Assembly (NCBI GenBank): GCA_029783825.1
Contig: JAREIK010017820.1
Location: 1,685,001-1,749,000, forward strand
Length of the DNA: 64,000 nt
Origin: Sapria himalayana
Lineage: Eukaryota; Streptophyta; Magnoliopsida; Malpighiales; Rafflesiaceae
Reading direction: 5' to 3'
In this document: positions 46,306-59,519 of the stretch, piece by piece
Layout: each line of letters begins with the position of its first letter
Position numbering within the stretch: position 1 is the stretch's first letter
Notes under the pieces: generated by a model
The model's input: the letters and a program-made list of their open reading frames with translations, nothing else
Database searches by the model: none
What the model was told of the DNA's origin: nothing
Program-made: the position numbers and the translations under genes

Positions 46306-47697
46306 TTGGGTCGAGTGATGCCGGGACTTGCCGGTACATATCAAGTCATGCCAGATCATGCCGGTTCATGGAGGGTCATGTCGAGATGTGTCGGATCATG
46401 CCGGGTCATGTGGGTAATGATGTTTCATCCCACTCAGAATTGGGATATCACAAACTTCAAATATATTTTAAAATTTAAATTATAATACTAAAATAAATAA
46501 ATAAATAAATAATTCATTAAATTAATACAACAAAAAAAAACAAAATTTCTATCACAAATCAAATTTCAAAACTCACAACTATAAAAATGTATAAATTACA
46601 AAATAATGAAGAAATATTAAATCATTAAAAGATAAAAATTAATACAATAAGAATAAACTCGTAAACATAAAAAATCAATCCTATAATTATGTATCTGAAT
46701 ATAAAAAGAACAAAATAACAATAAATACAGCAAGCTCACTTGACAAAATTAAGTAGACAAAGACAATCTAAAAATAATCAATCTCATATAAATATGATTG
46801 TATCACTGGTAGTAGACCATAAGTAATATAGTAAGCTCAATCTTAGTCATCATCAAAGTCTCACGAATCATTATCAGCAACCAACTCCTATACCCTTGCA
46901 AAAGTTGCAGCATGATCCTGGATATCCAAGATTGAATCCTCTTAATCTTTCATGCATGTTAATGTCTCAATAATATTTGGCTTTAATCTCGATCTCCTAT
47001 CTGAAATTACATTCACTACTACAAAAAAAGTAGACTCTAATGCTATGCTCGACACCCGAAAATTCAGTAGATCCCATGTCATATTAGACAACATAAGATA
47101 AGTGGACTCATTTGATTTCTACCACTTTAAATATCAAGATTCTTATTATTGGTATGTGATAGGATTGACTAGTAATTCGTATCTAAGTACCGAGATAGCT
47201 CGCTCAAATTTGACTGCCCACCCAATCATTTCTCTCTTACTAAATGAATGGAGAAGTTATCATCTTCGAATATAGTATCTATGTTTGAACTCAGAGCTTA
47301 ACTATTACTACCACCATACCTAGTATCATAATATGTAAATAGATAAGTTAACTTCTCGTGAATGAATCATTTATGTTGGTGTTCTTGGTTCATGCATAAG
47401 GATATGAATGTTAAAAAATTCTCTACCCATTCCACCTTAACCATAGGGTCAATGCATGTAGCTAGATAATAAAGAGATGAAATAGTAGACAAGTACTTTA
47501 AGTATTTAGTTTTCATCTCAACAACTATGTCCCTAAATATTGGGTAATATTTAAACTTTATAAATATCTTACTAATATTGCACATGCACCTGATTGCAAT
47601 GCAAGTGGCGGGAGTATAACCTAATAAATACATATTAGTCATGTCATAAAAAATCTTTAGGAATTTCATAAATGAAATTTTTGTAGTCCAGTCAATA

Positions 47698-47702
47698 TCA
47701 TC
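47698..47702. repeat. 5-bp target-site duplication of solo LTR, left copy
   Basis: TCATC, repeated at 48263-48267. Removing the LTR and one copy restores continuity with the hAT sequence on both sides. Confidence 0.8.
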
Positions 47703-48262
47703 TGTTGGGCAATCGTGCTTCCACGGGTAGTGAGATTAAGAACAGAAAACACAGAAACAACACAGAAACAAGCAATATATATGTGTATCCAATCCACAAG
47801 CATCCACGACAGAATCAAAACGAGAAATCAACACAGCAAATAACGTGGTTTGCTAGTCACTCAGTACAACTAGCTACCTCCACCAAAAAATGCTTATGCA
47901 TTACAGATTAAAACCAAGAAATAATATGTCTTACAGTATGCAGCATTCGGCAGTCACGAAAAATCGCGCAGAGAGAGAGGAGAACGAAGATAAACAGTTC
48001 AAATGGGTCAAAAATCAGCCACCCGAAAAATAAATACAAATCATTTTATATGAAAAATAAACATCTGGTTCATTTAACCGAAGCGGGTCGGATCATGGAA
48101 CGGGTCAGGCTCTGCTCCAAAAATTTCGGCCTGCTGACCGGTCAGCGGGACCTCCATTATTGTATTGCTGCTGCATCCCCGGGCTTTTAATATTTCCTTT
48201 CCTGCACTTACATGAAAATATTAAAATAGATTATTAAGTAAAAACAAATTACATATATAGCA
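47703..48262 (-). mobile_element. Solo LTR (560 bp) inserted in hAT copy 3
   Basis: Begins TGTTGGGC and ends ATAGCA (TG...CA), flanked by TCATC on both sides, with no internal retrotransposon genes. GC-richer than its surroundings. The reverse complement has a TATA-like catataaaatg and a gtgttgtttctgtgtttt stretch, so the source element probably read on the minus strand. A solo LTR is the product of recombination between the two LTRs of a full element. The family is not identified and differs from the 38.9-kb copia. Confidence 0.8.
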
Positions 48263-48267
48263 TCATC
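48263..48267. repeat. 5-bp target-site duplication of solo LTR, right copy
   Basis: TCATC, matching 47698-47702. Confidence 0.8.
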
Positions 48268-49060
48268 AATAATAAATTTGTCATTCTTACTATTGACATA
48301 GTCAGATATTATATATTCATATCCAACACATGCCTCCAACATAAGGTATGTGTAATTCAAATGTTATCTCACATCCTATTGAAATTTATTCTTCTTTAGA
48401 CCTGCAGACATATAGGAACTACCAAGCTCCTGTTATCTTTGAGACATGCAATGAAATTTTAGTTAGTTACGTATTTTTTCTAAAGTGGGAGAAACAACCT
48501 TTATCCCCACTTGTACTATGAGGTCAATGACGATACACATGTATCTAATATGAAATTTTTTTTCTAATGGCTCAACTCTAATAGTTTAACAAAAATGTTA
48601 ATTACTAGTCAATTGTTAGATGTATTATCTAATGTGATACAATATATTTTATTTTGAATATTATATTCTCTAAAGATTCTGATCATTTACTCATAAATGG
48701 CTGGACCATCATGAGGATGATGAATCTATGAGAATCCTAATATTTTTTTTTATTTAGTATCCATTTATAATCTACATAGTTGGTACTGAGGCATACATAA
48801 GATGCGTCATCGATCATTACTAGTTCAAATATCAGATGTCTTGGACATCACTCCCTTATATTCTCTAAATTCATTAATAATTATTATTTTTCTATGTTAT
48901 ATTATTTAATGATTTTATTCGTAGATGTGAACATAGGAATCTTATGATATGTAGACTGAAAATAAGTCTGCACGATATTAACTACCATTGGATCTTACGA
49001 AAGTCTAATTGAAAGATACATCGTGGTAAATAGTTTAGTCATGCATTCCCTACCTAACTA

Positions 49061-50307
49061 GTTGTGGTATATGAAGGGAATCAACATAGAGACTAAATTA
49101 GATCAAACCTTAAATACCTCACCACTTATATGGATTTGCCTAAGATCTAATGTACCATATTTTTTGGTGCATTATTCTCAAAGTCTCTTAATGTGTCCAG
49201 TCCTATATGAAGTCTTATTGGTTAATAATTTTTTTCAATATTTACATTGTGTTGATTCTTAATCGGCACCCCTAATATTTTTAGGTTGTATAATATTAAA
49301 GTGAGTCCCAACTATTTATTTTTTAGATGTTTGGGCAAGGTGACAGGAGAAAACAAAGTTTTGGCAGCATTGCACATTTCCATAGGGTTATTATTATCCA
49401 TATTAAAATTTTCTATGTTAATGTTTAAATTAATTTTGTTATCATCATTAAAATTACTATTTATCATTTTAATTTTTATTTGTTTATTAATTATATTGTA
49501 AATTTTGTTTTTTAAATTAAATATTAATGTATATTAATTAAACTATAACTTTTAACTAAAATATAAATAAAAAAAAATCCAGACTAAACAAAATTTTAAA
49601 AATATTACTCATAATACATAAAATCCTATTTGCTTTATGATGTCGACACCGTAATTGACAGTTCGCACTAAATCCCTAAAGTCAAAACCAAAAGGAGAGA
49701 GAAAGAAAGAAAGACAAGGGAGGAGAGATAATACGAGAGTGAAATATATGATAAAATGGATATATTTTTGAGGAGGGGAAATATATATAGAGATTTAAAA
49801 AAAAATTCAAAAAAATCATTTTTGTTTTTTTTTGAATTTGTTTATAGTCTAAAAGGGCAGAATCATGACATCCATCAGATTTCTCCTACTAGTCGTTGGG
49901 GCCAAATCCAAAAGATTAGAAAGTGTAATTTTTTTGACCTTTGAGTTGTTTCGATCATCAAACCGACCCAATGGTCAATTATTCCAAAAGCTTAGGCTTT
50001 TGGAATGTGTAGGAAGTTTGGGTGATCGGGTTCAGTTTGGTCATTCGGAGTTTAAATGCGGAACATGCCCGTAACCCAAACACCAGCCCAAGATTCACTG
50101 ATCTGAATAACCGGGGCTGAGGGACAAGGCACGGTTCTGGTTGTGTCGAAGACCCGTGCATTTGGGTCATGGTATTGGGCCGTGCCTAGCCCAACACGAG
50201 GCCCAGGTTTGTTCGACAGGGCACAACAAGAGTCAAGCTTCGAGCCAACCCAGCACAAGCCCATGCATGGTTCCAAATCATGTAGATTTCATTCGGGGTG
50301 TCGGTGG
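49061..50307. other. AT-rich interval ending in a hAT-like subterminal patch
   Basis: No gene is seen at 49.06-50.05 kb apart from short AT-rich frames. 50060-50280 is GC-richer with ttgggccgtgcctagcccaa, gaggccc and cccagcac words typical of hAT subterminal regions. It may be the 5' side of hAT copy 3 or a separate non-autonomous element. Open frames crossing it are not supported as genes. Confidence 0.4.
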
Positions 50308-51690
50308 CTCATATAAGTTCAAATATTACATAAAAGCTTTGATACATGTATTTTAGTATATTCCAAATTAAAAATATTCCCTTCAATCAATCATCCATGA
50401 TTTTGACACTATCTATTGATATAAAAATACAATTTTCTTATTTTTTGAAATATAACTCTCTTAAAAATTTGGGTAAATGAGCTTCTAAATTTTTTAAAAA
50501 ATATTTTAAAGCTGTCAAGATCATTATTTTCAATCAATTATTCATATATTTCATATAATCATATAAATTTTATCAAACTGATTTTAAAAAGCCAAAAAAT
50601 CGTTTATAATAATACACATAACACAACATATAAAAAATTTGTATTTGTTACTAATAATATGAAATATGAAAATTTCACATAAAATTCTAGAAATTTCTAA
50701 TCATATAAATTTGTTACTGATGCTTTCCAAGGTGTAAACCTCAAACCCTAGCTCTCATATTTTAAACCGATTTTCATAACCATAATTCAACTTTGAAAAA
50801 CTAAAAGAATATAAAATTGAGGTGGTGATTTGTATAATTTCAAACCTAATTAAATAATTCAAGAAAGAAACTAAAATTATATCATTTGACATATATATTA
50901 TTCTTCCTTTTCAAGATTATCACTTTTGAATGGTTATTTTGAGTTGAAAATAAGTTATTGAGCTTAATCACTTCATTGAATGGATTTTTACAAAAATCAT
51001 GAATTTTATGTTTTAAATAAATTTTTTTTAAAAGAAATAGGGGAGAAGAAAAGAGAATCAAAAAGAAGAAAAAAAAAACAAAACTAATTTATGAAAGATA
51101 AAGAGAAATGAAAGAAATAAATATATTACTTTTCATTTAATAATAAAATGAGCTAATTGCTAATATGATTCAAATCAGTCCAATAACATTTTCTCAAACT
51201 TTAAAAATAGCAAATTTAGTACTCTTTTCACAATTATCCATATCAAATTCATTTTTAAACATAAAACAAAAGTGAACATCTATGTCTCTCATTATTTAAC
51301 CAATTTGGATAATTTAAATCAATATCTAAAATAAAGAAAATGAAAATATCCTTTTGAGCCTCATAGTGTATTCAGAAAATGAAACAAAGGCTAATTTTTA
51401 AAAATCACCCCAATATATAGAAATAAAAATATGGTTATCCAACGAGCTATGTAATGCAGGCACTACCAATTTTTTATGCCCAATCATGGGAGCAATAATA
51501 ACCCATTGACTTGCTGGCTAAGTTGTATCATGAGCCTTGTCATTTTAGCACCTCTCCAAAAAAAGGCTAACCCAACATAGCTCATTAGCCTATCGGCTAC
51601 TCAAATCATGTCGAGTCATGCCAGGGAGGTTTGGTCCATGCCAAACCCATAATAGCCAAGAAGTAAGCATGGCTTGAACTAAATGTAGTG
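50308..51690. repeat. Dispersed repeat R1, copy B (truncated at both ends)
   Basis: Starts ctcatataagttcaaatatt, matching position ~33110 of copy A. It runs through ccctagctctcatatttta and gtcgagtcatgccagggag to about 51690, where similarity stops before the hAT-like terminus seen in copies A and C. Same orientation as the other two. Confidence 0.75.
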
Positions 51691-53154
51691 GCAATTTATT
51701 ATGGGAGATAGTGATAGGATATTATAAATTTGGAGTTACCACTTGTATTATAAAGTCCAAATTCAACTTAAGTCATAACATTATTGGTGATGCAACAAAT
51801 ATTGTGTTGTGGTGATTAATAACGTGAGGATTCAAGTTATGACATATTACTACAATCACAACATTAATGAAATTGTGATAAGTTATAGGCTATTATGACA
51901 TGAATGTAAATTTAAGAAATTTTTTAAGTTACTATTTAAATGCTTGTAAATATGTCTATCTTTATGTTATATCAAAATTATTATGATAATATTAAAATAG
52001 AAATTTTGTTCAGTCAAAAAGATTGAATAGCGAATGAAATTTTACTGCTCTTCTTTTCTTCTTCTTACCTCTTCCCTCTTGGTGCATGTTTTCTTATTCT
52101 ATGAGAGTTTTGTTGGTTGGTGATTTCCCTTCTCATAAAGCCTAAACCTCAACTATTACTCATCTCCAATACTTAACAAATTATATACATTGGGTATCAA
52201 ATCTAATAACTAGAATTCCTAGATCTTAACATCTGGTATTTTATGGGTTATTTTGGTATTATATGAGTTGTACAAGTAAGGTCATAAGCAATGTCGAAGA
52301 AATTACTTAAGATCTCATTTGCTTAAATCATCACTAGAAATCTTTTATTATGTGGTTTCAGTTGTCACAACCAAAATATTTTATTCCATTATAATGTGGC
52401 ACACAAAAAAAAAATTTACCATCACATTGCTCAACAGAACCAGTCCCTAAGGAATTACGAGAAGCATAAGAAGTTGCTCACTCTCTTTTGATAAATATCT
52501 ATAAAATGTGCTAATAGAACTATGTCATTTTTTTATGCATCTTGGTCGAATAAATTTGTTACTTCCTCAAATGCCAAAAACATAGTTGATCATTCTATCA
52601 TTTATGGGCCAACAAACTAATACTGTGCCACAATAGCAACTAATTAAGAAGGAAACCAACTTCGCCAACAACCATAATAAAGAAAATAAAACTCAACACC
52701 TCAGACTTAAAAGAGTACCACAAACAAACTAACAAGTGTTTATTATATCGAGCATACAAACTAGAAAGTTAAAATGGCTTACCTCACCACTAATTTAATA
52801 GTTTGTGCACACATAATGTAATTTTGAAATCTTACCTTAGACACCCCTAAATAAGTCATGACCTTTGGTAACTCATTCATTTGGAGTCATGATGAGGTAT
52901 GTTTGATTAATATAATTTAAGAGGACATGAAATACTTTAAAAGCCATTGTGAGAAGTTTTCATATTTTTAATAATGAGCCTTTTCAAATTTAGTAATTTA
53001 CCCAAAAAAGTGAATGTACAAATACTGGGAAGGAGTTTTTTAAAAATATTGCTCCAAATAAATCATTTATATTGAAAAATAAAGAATATTTTATACTATA
53101 AAAAGTACCTCATGTGATTGATCACCTATCTATAAAAAGTTGTAAAGAAGTTGA
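51691..53154. other. AT-rich interval without recognised gene
   Basis: 51.7-51.95 kb repeats words of the type cataacattat / gttatgacat / cacaacattaatgaaattgtga, like the degenerate repeats at 61.1-61.6 kb. Nothing else recognised. Confidence 0.4.
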
Positions 53155-55690
53155 CAATAACTTCTCTCCTTCCTATTTTTATGTTCTTTTCCTTCTAAAA
53201 TACTCATAACCTTAAAATTTAGTAGAAACACATTAAAAAAAATTTATTCATGATGCCTCGCATTCAACCATTTAAAATAGATTGAATTCTAGAAAATATC
53301 ATAAATATGCATAAACTATCAAATAAAATAATTCAAACGTAACGTAAAGTTATTTACACAAAATAACATCTATGTCCAAATACATAATAATGTTTCAAAT
53401 AAAGTCTAACTATCAAAACCCTCACATAGTCATCATAGCTTCAAACACAAGATTGACCATCGATGTTTTTTGTAGATGAGGAAGACAGAGGTTCGCATCT
53501 AGTTGCTAGTAGGAAAAACTAAAAAAAAAAACATCAAAAAACCCATTTGCATCAATCGCCACATATATATTTTTAATATATAATTTAAGAGATAAAAAAT
53601 AAATTTTTATACATGAATACATAAACTTATATATATACATGGCCATATAAGTTCATTAAATTATAATGTGTATGCCCAAGTTTTCTAAATATTTATTTTT
53701 TAATCTCATCACATTTTCACAAAGGCACAAATATATATAATTTATGTATATCAAGACTCTGTCAGATCATAATGAGATAAATAAAGAGAAAATCAAACAT
53801 ACTAGCTTCAACTTAGCTAACACCCCCACTAGCTATACACAAACACACTTTTGTAATCTGAAGCCCCAAGGAAGGTTTCTAGGTTTCTATCCCAACAGCC
53901 ACAACTTTCATAATGTAGAACTTCGTCACAAGTACATAGAGGGGTTTGGGGTTTTTCTTTAAAGAGCAAACCTAATCCATGCGTATATGCACATTCTTGT
54001 AGTTTTATCTCGTTATATCTTGGCAATGACTAATAGTTACCTTAAAAACTTAAATCCAATATATATATATATTCAAAATTATGTAAATTTCATTCAAAAT
54101 ATCAATAACTCATATAAGTTCAGAATATTACATAAAAATTTTGATACATGTATTTTAGTATATTACAATTTCAAAATAAGCCCTTTCAATCCATCATCCA
54201 TGATTTTGACGATATCTATAGATAGTAAAATGCAATTTTCATATTTTTTTAAATATAACTTTCTACTAAAAATATGTGTAAATGAATTTAAAATTTTTTT
54301 TTAAAAAAATTTAATGCTGACAAGATCATGATTTTCCATCAATAATTCATATATTTCAATATAAACATATAAATTTTATGAAACTCATTTTAAAAAGCCA
54401 AAAAATCATTTATAACAAAACACATAACACAACATATAAAAAATTTGTATTTGTTACTAATAATATGAAATATGAAAATTTCACATAAAATTCTAGAGAT
54501 TTCTAATCTTTACTAAGTATTTCCATGGCTTAACCCTCAAACCCTAGCTCTGATATTTTAAACTGATTTCCATAACTTTAATTCAACTTTGAAAAACTAA
54601 ATTAATATAAAATTGAGGTGGTAATTTGTAAATTTCAAGCCTAATTAAATAATTCAAGCAAAAAAATGAAATTATATCATCTAATATATATATTATTCTT
54701 CCTTTTTAAGATTATCACTTTTGAATGGTTATTTTTAGTTGAAAAGAAGAAGTTCTTGAGCTTAATCACTTTATTGAATGGACTTTTACAAAAGTCATGA
54801 ATTTTATGTTTTAAATGAAATATTTTTCTAAAGAAATAGGGTAGAAAAGAAGAGAATCAAAAGGAAGAAGAGAAATAAAACGTAAATCATGAAAGATAAA
54901 GAGAAATGAAAGAAATAAATATATTACTTTTCACTTAATAATAAAATGACCAAATTGCTCATATGATTCAAATTGATCTAATAACATTTTCTCTAAAACT
55001 TCAAAAATAGCAAATTTAGTACTATTTTCACAATCATCCATCTCAAATTCATTTTTAAACATTAAAAAAAATTTAACATCTATGTATCCCATTATTTAAC
55101 CAATTTGGCTAATTTAAATCAATAACTAAAATAAAGAAAATAAGAATATCTTTTGGGCCTCATAGCAATTTCAGAAAATGAAACAAAGACTAAATTTTAA
55201 AAATCACCACAAAATATAGAAGTAAGAATATAGGTATCCAGCAAGCTATGCTAGGCAGGCACCACCAATTTTTTATGCCCAATCATGGGGGCAAGACTAA
55301 CCCTTTTACTTGCTGGCTAAGTTGTAGCATGAGCCTTGTCATCTTAGCACCTCTCCAAAAAAGGCTAACCCAACATAGCCCATTGGACTGTCTGCTACTC
55401 AAATCTTGTCGAGTCATGCTAGGGAGGGTTGGTCCATGCCAACCCCATAATAGCCATGGACTAAGCATGGCTTGAACTCATGCGAGCATGGATTCATTTA
55501 AAACTAGTCTATATTTCCATTACCTAACCATTCCACCAACCATGCAACGGGCTAGCCAATACCTATCCTAGGCATAGTTTCGGCCATGATGTGTCCTACT
55601 ATGAGTCACGATCATGCTACCTGGCCTATTGGACACCTCTAAGTAAAAGACTGTTCTTGGGAGATGTAAGAAATATAGAGGAGAGGCTAT
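53155..55690. repeat. Dispersed repeat R1, copy C (long)
   Basis: The full-length counterpart of copy A in the same orientation, with the same landmarks (ataacttctctcc at the left, acacccccactagctatacac, catagaggggtttgggg, ccctcaaaccctagctctgat, gtcgagtcatgctagg, cctattggacacctcta). Similarity may continue a few dozen bases past the hAT-like terminus (gatgtaagaaatatagaggag). Confidence 0.75.
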
Positions 55691-58600
55691 TTCTTGGGAG
55701 ATGTTAATCAGTATGGCTTTTTCAAGAATCTTAGCATGAGGAGAACCTATTCTAGACAAGTATATGATATTTCTTGTTAACATAATATTTCATCATAAAA
55801 TTAGGCTACTTTAAGTATCTCATGCATTAATTATAAGTTTTATTATATATATATATTTTTTCCATTTGTATTTGTTTATACAATATTGGAGATTACGTTG
55901 AATTATTTGGTAGGAGATTGACCATGAACATGGTCATGTCAAAACATGAGGAATTCGCATAAAGTATTGTATTTCATATTTGCAAGTTAAGAGATTTGAA
56001 TTATAATATATTTAATTTTGTATGAGTTTCTAATATTTTTACAATGACCTTGCTCTTTGTTTGTGCTTAGAAGATTGTGAAAGTAAAATGATAGTAAATA
56101 GAATTGGAAAGAATGGAAATCATGGAGAAGAAAGGGTTTGTAGTACTTGCAAAAATTCATGAGGCAGTACGAACTTAAGCAACAAACTAGATATATACAC
56201 AAATGACTTCATTTATTTGTGAGTAATATCAAAACCAAATAAAGACAATGTTTGGGTGGATATCTCATAACTTCAATTGCATTTGTGAAATCTGAGAGAT
56301 TCCATCAAAAAAAAAAAGCTAAAAAATTTCACAAATGTTAGTAAAATTTAAAAGACAATGTCAATTTTACAGAGAGCAATTATAGTCTGCAATTACTTTG
56401 AAATCCAAAGATAGACTGTGCATTGGGATAGAATGCTTCAAAACTTCATAAGTGTTTGCAAAATATAAATGAAGACCATATCTAGGTCAAATGCCTCAAA
56501 TACTCACAGGTACTCATGAACTATGTAAAACACTTAAAACTCTTAATTTTGTACTCTTTCATTTATCTTTATGGTTAATTGATTATGAACACGTGTGGAA
56601 CCATATTTATTCTTTATTTGTCTCTTTCTTTTTTATACGATCATACTTCCATAGAACCCTAGCAACACATCTTTAGGGGATAAAAAGTTAAGGAACGTAT
56701 GGTGAGATTGTTTAATTTTCTTGCAGAATGAAGAACTCAAGTATAAGATATGTGATAATTACGATTGCAAATTTATTTTCTTTCTAGGATTACATCAGAT
56801 GAAAGAGATTATCTGATATTCTACTAAGATACCATGAGTTTTTATTACTAGGTTTATTATTTTACAAAAAAGCATTATCTATTATCCAAATTAAGGGGGA
56901 CGAATTGCAAAAAAATATTTTTGGGATTAAGTTTTGAAAATTATTTAGCTAACTTGAGGACTTTGTTCCTAAATGGAAACCTATAAATTTGATATTTTAA
57001 TCAATCACACAAATGCTGTCTACCAAAATTGAAGTCCTAGGATCCACACATCCCTTAGATTTGCAAGCTCTTGAGAACTTATTTGAAAAGTTAACTACAA
57101 GCTATTTTTTCCTACATTCTTTCTTTCTTAGCTTCTATACCAAGCAAATCCATCTAGTGGATGACCACCCCAAACCACATACTACTGAAGTTCTTATTAG
57201 GTAATCCCTGGTTAACCCTAAAGACAAAATCTATAATAAAAATAACTTATTTTAGATATAATTAAATTGTACACTAGTTATCACGCTGACTTCGATAGAT
57301 TTCAACGCACACAATACATAAAAAAGTTTGATGGTGATCAAGATTTGAAGCCTCATTTAAAATTATTTTCTTCCTCATTATTAATTAACATAAGAGAAAT
57401 TTACATTATACCTTATTGCTACATAGTTTTAATGCTAACTCAACTTATCTAATGCAATTGATTTAAAAAACCTTAAAAATACGTGTGATGACTAGAAACA
57501 CCGAATCATTTTTAAGTTTGACATTAAAAATCTATATACCTTGCTCTCCAAATTACTTTTAATTTTTGTTATGTAGAAAAATTAAATATATAGATTATAA
57601 ATATTTCAAAATCCATTTAAAGATTTATAGATTATTTTTCAAAATCCATCAAAAGTCACAAATTTTGAATGAACATAAATTAAAATAATAAAATTATATT
57701 AATGCAAAGATTATTTACAAAAAAAAAAAAAAAAAAATCCCTTCCACTAAGCGTCATCTAACCAATATCATAAAAAATATATTGAATATTATCTTTTTCT
57801 ACCGGATGATGCATGCATATAATGTTGAAGAGAGAAATGAAAACTCAGGAAAAACTTCTACAAGCAAGCCTCCATGTCTTTATTATATTGTATTCATGTT
57901 TTATTTTAAATCCAAAACATGATTATCAAGTGAATTTACATGTGATCATTATGTAGAGATTCATATCATAGGGATAAGGCTTTGATGGGCTTTAGCATTT
58001 TAGCTAGTCAGTTCTTTTATCTCTATTTTATTAATAGAATTCCCTTTTAAAAAACAAAGCCTCAAGACCACAACATATATACATTACCTTGGACTTAGCC
58101 TTGAAGGAACATATTATTAATGTGTAGATGGTAAAATAACTAGTTTTTAACAACAAAAATTGAGCGAATAAAGAAAAATTGTGCTCGATTTAATAATGGA
58201 GTTTAAGATATCATTGAGAAATTGATGTCAGAGCATTGATGAGCTCCTTTAGCAAAAGGCCATTCGTTGTCACAAAAACATTTTTATTTTCAAGAGTTGA
58301 CAATTTTTTATATACTTATTATAAGCTAATAGAATATATTTTATGACAATTTTATTTCTCACTGAGAATGAAAAAAAAAAAACAATGAGAACAATAATGT
58401 TATCCAACTTATCAACTCTATTCAAAAATTATTAAACTTGATCAAAAGTAACTGATTAACAATTTGATTTTTTTTTGAAAGTAATTTTATGTTTACTATT
58501 GAATATAACCAAACTATCATCACTTTCATCAAGTAAATATCAATGCTATCATCAACCCATAACAACATCAAATCATGATCCACTTTTTTTTTTTGCATTG

Positions 58601-58800
58601 CTAAGAAAAACAAGCACATATTGAATTTAACAAGCACATTTCATTATTTCCTTACCAACCTCATGGTACTTACCTATCATGCAATTGGGATGCTCGGCAA
58701 TATATGATACACATACACTTCACTATGATACTTGTTTGATCACCTATCATGCAGCTGAGATGAATATCTTACTTGCTCCAATCCCACATATGAGCCAAAG
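55691..58800. other. AT-rich interval without recognised gene
   Basis: Only short frames. One at 57013-57204 (MLSTKIEVLGSTHPLDLQALENLFEKL at its start) has normal amino-acid composition but no recognised domain or neighbouring exon. An A19 run lies at about 57719-57737. Confidence 0.45.
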
Positions 58801-58814
58801 AATAATATAGGTTG

Positions 58815-58918
58815 GGGTTTTTATTTTATTTTTTTAATTTTTTTAATTTTTTTAATTTTTTTTAATTTTTTTTATTTTTTTTATTTTTTTTTTATTTTTT
58901 TTATTTTTTTTATATTCT
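58815..58918. repeat. (T4-9 A1-2)n low-complexity tract
   Basis: About 100 bases of tttttttaattttttt and tttttttattttttt units. Confidence 0.9.
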
Positions 58919-59099
58919 TTTTAAGATCTTAATCACTTGAAAATTAGGCTTCAGTAATCCAATATAGAAATAGTGCTATCTGCCTCAACAACCATTCACT
59001 ATAAAATTTCATCAATCTCGGACTTGTTAATTTATAAATAAAATGGAATCAAACATGTTCTAAAGAGAAATTGTCATCCTAAAAAGCCCACGAGAAACT

Positions 59100-59474
59100 T
59101 TATGCTTGCAGGAATCCAGGATATATGTGTGATATAATCTCCCACAAAGACTTCCTCATTGGGTTCAAGAAATCATGCCCGTCCATTGCTGCAAAACACA
59201 GGTAGATTGCAAGTCGTCATAAAAAAGAAACACTGCCATAGTTTCCAAGAGATTTTCTCTGCAACAAGTTACCTTTGAACAATAACTTAATTCCCCTTGA
59301 AAAATCCTCTACATGGGCCAGCACGGGCCTTATCCCACATACTTGTGCAACACACAACTCAAGATAAAGCGCCATCTCCATTATTTGAAGCATAAATAAG
59401 CATAGCCATTGGCCTTCTGAGTTCATAGGAGTCTTTGCACCACAGAGTTCAGAAATAATACCCATTGCTTGATC
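59100..59474 (-). CDS. Last two exons of an unidentified plant gene (helical, HEAT/ARM-like C-terminus)
   Basis: On the minus strand an exon (59474-59273) starts after gatatgcag and reads DQAMGIISELCGAKTPMN, then LFMLQIMEMALYLELCVAQVCGIRPVL and HVEDFSRGIKLLFK. It ends at ttcaaag followed by gtaact. An 84-base intron ends tgttttgcag at 59189. The last exon (59188-59100) joins in the correct phase (one base plus two) and reads AMDGHDFLNPMRKSL...SHIYPGFLQA then TAA. Splice sites, phase and stop all agree, and no internal stop occurs. Amphipathic helices suggest an armadillo/HEAT-like C-terminus, but I cannot name the protein. Upstream exons are not evident, except a possible one near 59.70 kb (VETAPTLESGRSVPK). 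It may be a 3' gene fragment or the end of a long-intron gene. Confidence 0.55.
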
Positions 59475-59519
59475 CTGCATATCATCAAGACCACACAGAG
59501 TTCATGAACAGAACAATTA

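Larger units (their letters stand above)
46306..49060 (-). pseudogene. hAT transposase remnant, copy 3 (minus strand), split by a solo LTR
   Basis: The best preserved of the three. From high to low coordinate: NYTYLMLEACVGYEYIISDYVN near 48.35-48.27 kb (the 'RWNSTYLMLE' position), then the solo LTR. A 100-residue open stretch follows at 47669-47367 (MKFLKIFYDMTNMYLLGY, then SSLYYLATCIDPMVKVEWVE), the conserved 'FL..F...T...SG..YPT' and 'LDPR.K' part of plant hAT transposases. The dimerisation region is at about 47.26-46.90 kb. A subterminal patch rich in gtcatgccgg / gtcatgtcg lies at 46310-46430. Stops and frameshifts are common outside the 100-residue stretch. Confidence 0.7.

Noticed and set aside
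46999..47022. cactactacaaaaaaagtag as a CACTA left end
   Set aside because: It lies inside the hAT dimerisation region that aligns with copies 1 and 2, and no subterminal repeats follow.
50052..50276. Overlapping frames on both strands in a GC-richer patch
   Set aside because: The patch has hAT-type subterminal words (gggccgtgcc, agcccaac); the frames reflect higher GC rather than coding.
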